From: Wallacemonas rigidus
Lineage: Eukaryota > Euglenozoa > Kinetoplastea > Trypanosomatida > Trypanosomatidae
Assembly: GCA_030849045.1 (NCBI GenBank)
Contig: JASAOL010000559.1
Location: 1 to 64,000 of the forward strand
Direction of reading: 5' to 3'
Length of the DNA stretch: 64,000 nt
The notes below the pieces were generated by a model. It searched no databases. It saw only the letters and a list, made by a program, of their open reading frames with translations, and was not told the DNA's origin. The first letter of the stretch is position 1. Every line of letters begins with the position of its first letter. Of this stretch, positions 58,671 through 64,000 are shown in pieces. The translations under genes were made by a program, and so were the position numbers.

Positions 58671-59229
58671 GCGCTCCACACGCTGACGGCGCGTCGAGCC
58701 AAGGGGAACACGAAGCGCACAGACACACAAGGACGAGAGAGAGAGAAAACAAAGAAAATATGCTCGTGTCTGTACTTCCTCACGCACTGTGCATCGGCTA
58801 CCAAAGAAGAAAAACACAATACGCGACCAAACAGAACAAGAGAGGCGTTGTAGAGGAGCGTGAATTTTTTTTTTCCGTACGTGCGATGGTGTTCACATAG
58901 TGTGTGTGTGTGTGGCGACCATAGCTTCACCGTGAGTGAATGGCTATCTTGTCGCTCTCACCACTGGTGCAAACACGAGACCCCATCTGTGTTGGCCTCT
59001 CCCCCACAGCACAGAACGATCCACGACAAGGCGCGCTAACCTGTTGCTTTCTATTCCTTTTGTTGATCTCGGTGTGTTCCTGACATGGAAGCACTGGAGG
59101 GACAAGTGGCGACATCACAAAAATAAATAAATAAATAATAACAAGATGTAACAATCACGCCGCCGCCGCCGCTCTCTCTCTCTCCTTCGCTCTTTGTGTG
59201 TGTGTGTGTGTGTGCCTTTCTTTTACACA
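58671..59229. other. Intergenic region between the two transporters
   Basis: Holds the CT-repeat splice tract (about 58765-58731), a T10 run near 58865-58874, an AAAT repeat near 59120-59139 and a (TG)10 repeat at 59195-59214. No gene. Confidence 0.6.
59195..59214 (+). repeat. (TG)10 microsatellite
   Basis: Ten perfect TG units, following a GCC repeat and a CT repeat (59160-59183), just downstream of the upstream transporter's stop. Confidence 0.9.
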
Positions 59230-62200
59230 TCAGCACGTCGTGATGGCGCCTGTCTGTACGACTGCCCACATGGCGAAAATGCTGAGCACGCCTCCGACAA
59301 GGACCACCGCCAGACCGAAGAGAACGACGGCGAACACCAACATCAACTCCCACCAACGTGGCAGGCGTGCACGCAGGAACCCCAGACGCTCGCGACGGAC
59401 GTAGTCGAGTGCGGCGGGGATAAGTATACTAGCCACACTGCTACCCAGCGCACCACCGAGCGCCACCCAAATGCCGAAGTAGGGCACAACGTACGCGGCA
59501 AGCGACACAAGAGCGAGGTAGATGAAGCGCACAACGTTGGGCTTGAACTGCCAGTACGTCGGAATCGTGCGGAGACCCAGCACGCGCTGGTCGCACAGCT
59601 CGCCGATCGTGAAGAAGAGCCGTGGAATGAACCAGAGAAAGGCGAAGAAGAGCACCGCACTCAGACCTGCATCGACGTTGTGCATAAAGATCGTCACGGA
59701 CATCTGCCGACGGATGGAAACAGGCAGAACTGCACAGGTGTTCGATGTGAGGGAGAGATACGCACAAAGCCCAAACGCCACACCGAGGAGGTACTGAATG
59801 AGCATGCCCAGTCGAAGCAATCGCTTGAAACGACGGGGCGCCATCGTGCGCTCGACGGGTACCGACAGGCTGAGCGGTGAGAACACGTACACGGCGATGT
59901 TCAAACCGACAAAAAACTCCGTCACGGTTGCGGGTTTCAAGGCAAACGTGTTGGTACGCACGGCCCTGTAGGGCAGCGCCACGAAGAGAAGTACCACAGC
60001 AGCGATAATTAGCAGCGTTGTGAGCGCGCCCATCGCCTCGACACTCTTCGCGCGCTTGCACATGATGAAGGGAAACGAGCACAGTGGAGGGACAATGACG
60101 CTGAGGGCTGTCGCGCCACCACCGCTGGGCATTCCCATCGTCGCTAACAGCACGCGAGCGTTCGACGACGCGTACGCGGTAAACGCGATCAGGAAGACGG
60201 TGCTGTGCGCCATGCTAAAACCCGTCGACCAACGCCCCCACGTCAGCCGCGGTACATCACCGTAAGTCACGACGTACGCGGCATCACGCAGCTGATGCTT
60301 CGCGGCGTAGAACGACTCGGAGCAGTAGCCGCACACCACAGCGACCAACGCGAGGACGACCAACGCCCCGACAAGGCCGGTCGCGCGGAAGACGAAAGGG
60401 ACGACGAGCAGATTGACATTGACACAACATCGCATCACGTTCGCGAAGTCGATGAACACAAGTTGTTTCGTCTCAGCGGACATGAGAGCATCGGGAATGG
60501 CGCGGGCCATGTACGTTGGCGCCGCACCGATGGCATCACTGGTGAAGTCGAGAACCATCGACACACCCTGCTGTGTTTTTCCTGCAGCCTTCTTGAGCGG
60601 CTCGGGTATCGCACCGGAGACCTTCTCTCTGCTCCGTTCGAAAAAACTGGAGGTGGAGGCGAACATGGCGTTCATAAAGTCGGGTAAAATCACATTGGAC
60701 GTTTCTTTAAGGAAGTCCAACGTTGAGATGTGCGCGTCTGGGTCTTCCTCTTCCACTTCTCGAGCGCGCGTGCGTGTCGTATCGGAGACGGCCTGCCCGC
60801 CGACCGCGGTAACACCGCTACAGACCTCGTGCCGACGAGATGACTCTAGGAAAGAGCGCAGTCGCATCGCCTGAAGCTCGTCGGCTGTTACCGTCGTCGG
60901 TGGGGGTGGTGCACGAATAGCAGAACCAGCACGACGATCAGCTCCGAGGCTCATGTAATCGCTGCCGTCCTGCCCATCATGCCCATCTTCTTCCTCCGTT
61001 GTCGAGGCTGGTCGTGGGGCCGAGAACTCCTCCACTTCGTCTCTGAACGCCACGCGAGGCTTGCTGCCCGCGCGACGACTTCCACCGACCACAGTGTGCG
61101 TAGGACGGTCTGCGCTGTCATTGCTGTGTGCGTCATCGTTGTTGTCGTTACTGTGGCGAGCGCGGAGTGTTTGGACCGGCGGTGTCTGTCCTTCAGCGGC
61201 TGCTGCCGTACTGCGGTCTTGCTCAGGCTCTTTTTGACCTTCTGCGGATACCTTGACGCCGATCGGCTCCGCCTCGACAATATCCGCTGCTTCTGTAATC
61301 GTGGTGGATTCCATCGCGGTGGCTGCGGTCGGCGTCTGCTCCGTGTGTGATGGCGGCTCCGTCGCGCGTGAGGCTCCCGATGGTGCGATGGCGACATCCT
61401 GTGTGAATCCAGGCACGTCTTCGCCGCCCCCATCGACCCGAAACGTCTCCGCAGCTGTCAACCGCTGCCGGAAGTACTCCGATGGGGAGAGCGCATCGCC
61501 ACGACGCGCGTCGTGCGGTTCATCTCGACTCAGCTCCGGATGCGCATGCGCGGACATCAGCTCTCCACGCCATGTCGCGGGCGGCAGAGATGCGGTCTCA
61601 TCACCGAACCAAAAGTGGTCGCCACCTACTTCGATAGTTGTCATATTGGCGTCTGGAGGCGGATGAGGTCTTTGGACAGCGTCCGAGCTCTGGTACATCT
61701 GCGTAATGGTGGAGGCATTGCGACTGCTCTCTATGCTGTACACGTCATCGGCCGGTGCGGACGGGCGCACCAGTACGCCCACGGTGCGGTCTGTTGGATC
61801 GGTAAAGGGATCGTCGCGAGGTGCGCTCTCACCAGCGACAGCGTGATCCCGCACCGCGTCGTGCGTGTCGATCGGCGTCGCAGCAGATGCGGGGACTGTC
61901 GTCGGCACACCTGTCGTTGAGGCTTGTCTTAGCACACTTGTTATGACGCCGGCGTCTGCATGCGGCTCATTTAGTGCGGACCGCATCCAAAACGGCGGCG
62001 GGTTCAGCCGCGCGCCGTCCCCATCTTCATCATAATCACCCTCACCACCACCACCGCCACTGCCGCGACTCCCTTGTGTTAGTCGATAAGAGGGATGTAC
62101 TTCAGATGGGCCGGCGCTGCTGGTTTCGGCGGTCATGAACGAGTGCGTGAGATCTGCGGCGGTCATTGAGGTGGGGAGCTGCCAGTCCTCATCGTTCCAG

Positions 62201-62883
62201 TGATCGGCGCGGCCCGTGTGTTCTGCCAGCGGCGGCGGCATCATCATCACCTCGCCGCGGTCGTCGTCGGTCGGGTGGAAGTGGGGAGGGTAAGGGGCGA
62301 ACGCGAGTGGCCGGACAATCGCCTCGTTTGCCATCACCTCAGACATCGCAACTTCCGTCGCGGCGCTGCCGTTTCGATCATGGTCGCTCGACGTGCCACG
62401 ATGACCTTCGTTGTGCGTTTCGTTCTCGAGATGATCACCACTCTGGTCACCCGCGTTTTCACTGTGTGTGGCGTGGAGCATCGCGTATTCGTGGTGAGGC
62501 GTGGCGCTCTGCTCGCCCTCGCGCGCGTGTGTGCTTCTCTGAGTGCTGGACCTCTTGTCGGCTTCCGCGTCCGCAGCGCAGCTATCGGTCGTTGGATCTA
62601 GCCGACCTTGCGCAGCAGCGCGGTGGGTGCGACTGCCGCGTCGACTCTCGGGGAGCACATCTTCGACGACAAAACGGTCATACTCGTCCCATTCTGCATC
62701 GACCTCAGCGCGACCAGCGTCAAAACCAGAGCCTTGTATGTACTCCACGTCATCAGCTTCCTCCGAAAAGAGCGCACGTCCGACTTCGCCCGTGTGCGTT
62801 TCAGATACGTGCGGTACCTCTTCACCGCGCCCGTTGGTTGTCGACACGTTGCTGTTATGCTCGACAGCGTACGGCTGCTCCAT
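59230..62883 (-). CDS. Amino-acid transporter, AAAP/AAT family, with ~800-residue N-terminal extension
   Basis: A 1217-residue protein. The C-terminal ~420 residues are a complete AAAP permease aligning segment by segment with the next gene: FIDFANVMRCCVNVNLLVVP, YGDVPRLTWG, GGGATALSVIVPPLCSFP, SVPVERTMAPRRFKRLLRL, YLSLTSNTC, ALDYVRRERLG. The first ~800 residues are hydrophilic, rich in Asp, Glu, Ser and Thr, with no domain I know. This is unusual, since AAAP N-termini are normally under ~150 residues. The frame has no stop and the permease part has no close upstream ATG with its own splice site, so the extension appears real. The frame begins one codon earlier with GTG; the ATG is at 62883. 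A pyrimidine-rich region and AG near 62972-62971 give a ~87-nt leader. Confidence 0.88.
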   Translation of the reverse strand: MEQPYAVEHNSNVSTTNGRGEEVPHVSETHTGEVGRALFSEEADDVEYIQGSGFDAGRAEVDAEWDEYDRFVVEDVLPESRRGSRTHRAAAQGRLDPTTDSCAADAEADKRSSTQRSTHAREGEQSATPHHEYAMLHATHSENAGDQSGDHLENETHNEGHRGTSSDHDRNGSAATEVAMSEVMANEAIVRPLAFAPYPPHFHPTDDDRGEVMMMPPPLAEHTGRADHWNDEDWQLPTSMTAADLTHSFMTAETSSAGPSEVHPSYRLTQGSRGSGGGGGEGDYDEDGDGARLNPPPFWMRSALNEPHADAGVITSVLRQASTTGVPTTVPASAATPIDTHDAVRDHAVAGESAPRDDPFTDPTDRTVGVLVRPSAPADDVYSIESSRNASTITQMYQSSDAVQRPHPPPDANMTTIEVGGDHFWFGDETASLPPATWRGELMSAHAHPELSRDEPHDARRGDALSPSEYFRQRLTAAETFRVDGGGEDVPGFTQDVAIAPSGASRATEPPSHTEQTPTAATAMESTTITEAADIVEAEPIGVKVSAEGQKEPEQDRSTAAAAEGQTPPVQTLRARHSNDNNDDAHSNDSADRPTHTVVGGSRRAGSKPRVAFRDEVEEFSAPRPASTTEEEDGHDGQDGSDYMSLGADRRAGSAIRAPPPPTTVTADELQAMRLRSFLESSRRHEVCSGVTAVGGQAVSDTTRTRAREVEEEDPDAHISTLDFLKETSNVILPDFMNAMFASTSSFFERSREKVSGAIPEPLKKAAGKTQQGVSMVLDFTSDAIGAAPTYMARAIPDALMSAETKQLVFIDFANVMRCCVNVNLLVVPFVFRATGLVGALVVLALVAVVCGYCSESFYAAKHQLRDAAYVVTYGDVPRLTWGRWSTGFSMAHSTVFLIAFTAYASSNARVLLATMGMPSGGGATALSVIVPPLCSFPFIMCKRAKSVEAMGALTTLLIIAAVVLLFVALPYRAVRTNTFALKPATVTEFFVGLNIAVYVFSPLSLSVPVERTMAPRRFKRLLRLGMLIQYLLGVAFGLCAYLSLTSNTCAVLPVSIRRQMSVTIFMHNVDAGLSAVLFFAFLWFIPRLFFTIGELCDQRVLGLRTIPTYWQFKPNVVRFIYLALVSLAAYVVPYFGIWVALGGALGSSVASILIPAALDYVRRERLGFLRARLPRWWELMLVFAVVLFGLAVVLVGGVLSIFAMWAVVQTGAITTC

Positions 62884-64000
62884 CACGCGAGATATTTCTC
62901 ACTTCTGGCCTGCAGCTTGTCTGCGTGTTTTTTTTTTCTTTTTCACCAAAGGCTAGACGGAGACGAGCTGCTCAACACCGCGCATGCACACACACACACA
63001 CAGAAGCGAAAAGAGAAGAACCGAAGAAACTATGCAGATGACGCGGAGGCGAGTAAAACAGAAAACAATAACAACAATGAGACGACGAAGAAGGAGACAA
63101 CCAAGACAGAAATCGCGTAACAATACCGAACAAAAGTAAAAGTGTTGTCAAACACGTTCTCTGTGTGTGTAATAGGGGGGAGAGTAGGAGGTCAGAGCGG
63201 AAAAGCGTTTTTTTTTTCTTTCGTTGAACTGGGTGATATCTGGATTGGGCGATTGACATTTTTTTTTTTTTTTTGGAAGGCCATTCATCCGTCCGCATGG
63301 GCAACGCGAATCAAGTAGGGATGTACACATCCGCACCCCACGGTGAGTAGCATGGTGACATGCCGCTCGACTCATTTCGCGAGCACCTGATGTAAGGTGA
63401 TCGCAGCAACAAGCGGCGACCACTGCGGCAGAGGTCAATCCGAGTTCATATCGTTAAGAGACGGCGGTCCAACCGACGTGCGCACACGGTCCTGCGAGAA
63501 GTCGGCACGGACGCCGTTCTCCGCGCGCGCATTACTTTTGTTTAGCTTCGTGAGTCTCACAGCGAGAGCGAACGGTCGAACGACGAAAACAAAAAACAAA
63601 AAACAAAACAAAACAAAAAAATCAATCCCTCTATGCGAGGGCGCAACGAGACAGCAGTAGGACAAAAGAGGTGACTTGAGCGAGCGAGTTGTCAAGATTG
63701 AGTTTAAATAAATAAATAAAGAAGAAAAAAAAAAGGTGAATGACATGCGACACCTTGTACAGCGAAACGGCGGGGAAGGGGCGATTGAAGGGAGACAGCG
63801 AGAGACTTCACCGAAGGGAAATATACGCGCCTTGAGGCGTGTACAAAAATGAGAAGAATCAAAGAGTTGAGCGAACAGTAACTGCAGTGCCGAAGCGCGG
63901 TTGGAGCCAAACATACAGCAGATGAGCCCAGAGAAAAACGCGGTGGTCAACTACCGTTGTCATCGACTCGCTTCACTTGGCATAACGCGCGTTCTTTTCT
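62884..64000. other. Intergenic region at the right edge
   Basis: 5' UTR and splice tract of the upstream transporter, then probably the 3' UTR of the next gene outside the window. T runs at about 63210-63219 and 63260-63275, an AAAC-type repeat at about 63590-63617 and an AAAT repeat near 63705-63719. A 171-codon minus-strand frame at 63435-63950 is low-complexity and not accepted as a gene. Confidence 0.55.

Noticed and set aside
58671-58817. Extension of the downstream transporter frame to a GTG codon
   Set aside because: Not an ATG, and it lies largely within and upstream of the splice tract.
63435-63950. 171-codon minus-strand frame at the right edge
   Set aside because: Phe/Leu/Ser-rich low complexity produced by homopolymers; no domain and no splice signal in a fitting place.

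Overview
This window is nuclear DNA of a kinetoplastid protist, almost certainly a trypanosomatid (Leishmania/Crithidia/Trypanosoma relatives). Eighteen intronless protein genes are supported and all lie on the minus strand, head to tail. They are separated by 0.4-2 kb of non-coding DNA rich in homopolymers and TG/CA repeats. Upstream of nearly every start there is a pyrimidine tract followed by an AG, as expected for spliced-leader trans-splicing of a polycistronic transcript. Genus cannot be fixed from the sequence alone. Because transcription runs right to left, the right edge is upstream and the left edge is the downstream end of this array. Layout in transcription order: two tandem amino-acid transporters of the AAAP family (62.9-57.0 kb, the first with an ~800-residue N-terminal extension); a 1320-residue disordered protein (56.4-52.5); an inositol hexakisphosphate kinase-like protein (51.1-47.7); threonine synthase (46.9-44.9); a CW zinc-finger chromatin-reader candidate (43.9-41.2); a 3074-residue repeat protein (40.2-31.0); a choline-transporter-like (SLC44) protein (30.4-28.3); a protein with two MATH-like repeats (27.2-26.2); a 164-residue protein resembling Vma22/CCDC115 (24.3-23.8); Utp25 (23.0-20.0); a DZIP1/Iguana-like zinc-finger protein (18.8-16.0); mRNA 5'-triphosphatase Cet1 (14.8-13.7); an AIFM2/FSP1-like flavoprotein (13.2-11.6); an F-box-like protein (11.0-8.6); NudC (8.1-7.2); a cystathionine beta-lyase-like PLP enzyme (6.6-5.1); and a UDP-glycosyltransferase with signal peptide and C-terminal anchor (3.9-2.1). 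The genes are functionally unrelated, as is normal for trypanosomatid arrays. Two amino-acid enzymes, two transporters and one lipid-precursor transporter are metabolic. Utp25 (rRNA processing), Cet1 (capping) and the CW protein serve gene expression. The DZIP1-like protein and NudC point to cilium/cytoskeleton. Positions 130-1890 are a GC-rich island with no credible gene. Its base skew changes sign near 1.14 kb and it carries long G runs; it sits at the end of the array and is best read as a candidate transcription-termination or strand-switch region. The points of most interest are the Vma22-like and DZIP1-like assignments, the long TNT / G-T-D-P repeat domain of the giant protein (a possible multivalent dynein-light-chain scaffold), the UGT, the GC island, and the very short predicted 5' leaders of several genes.
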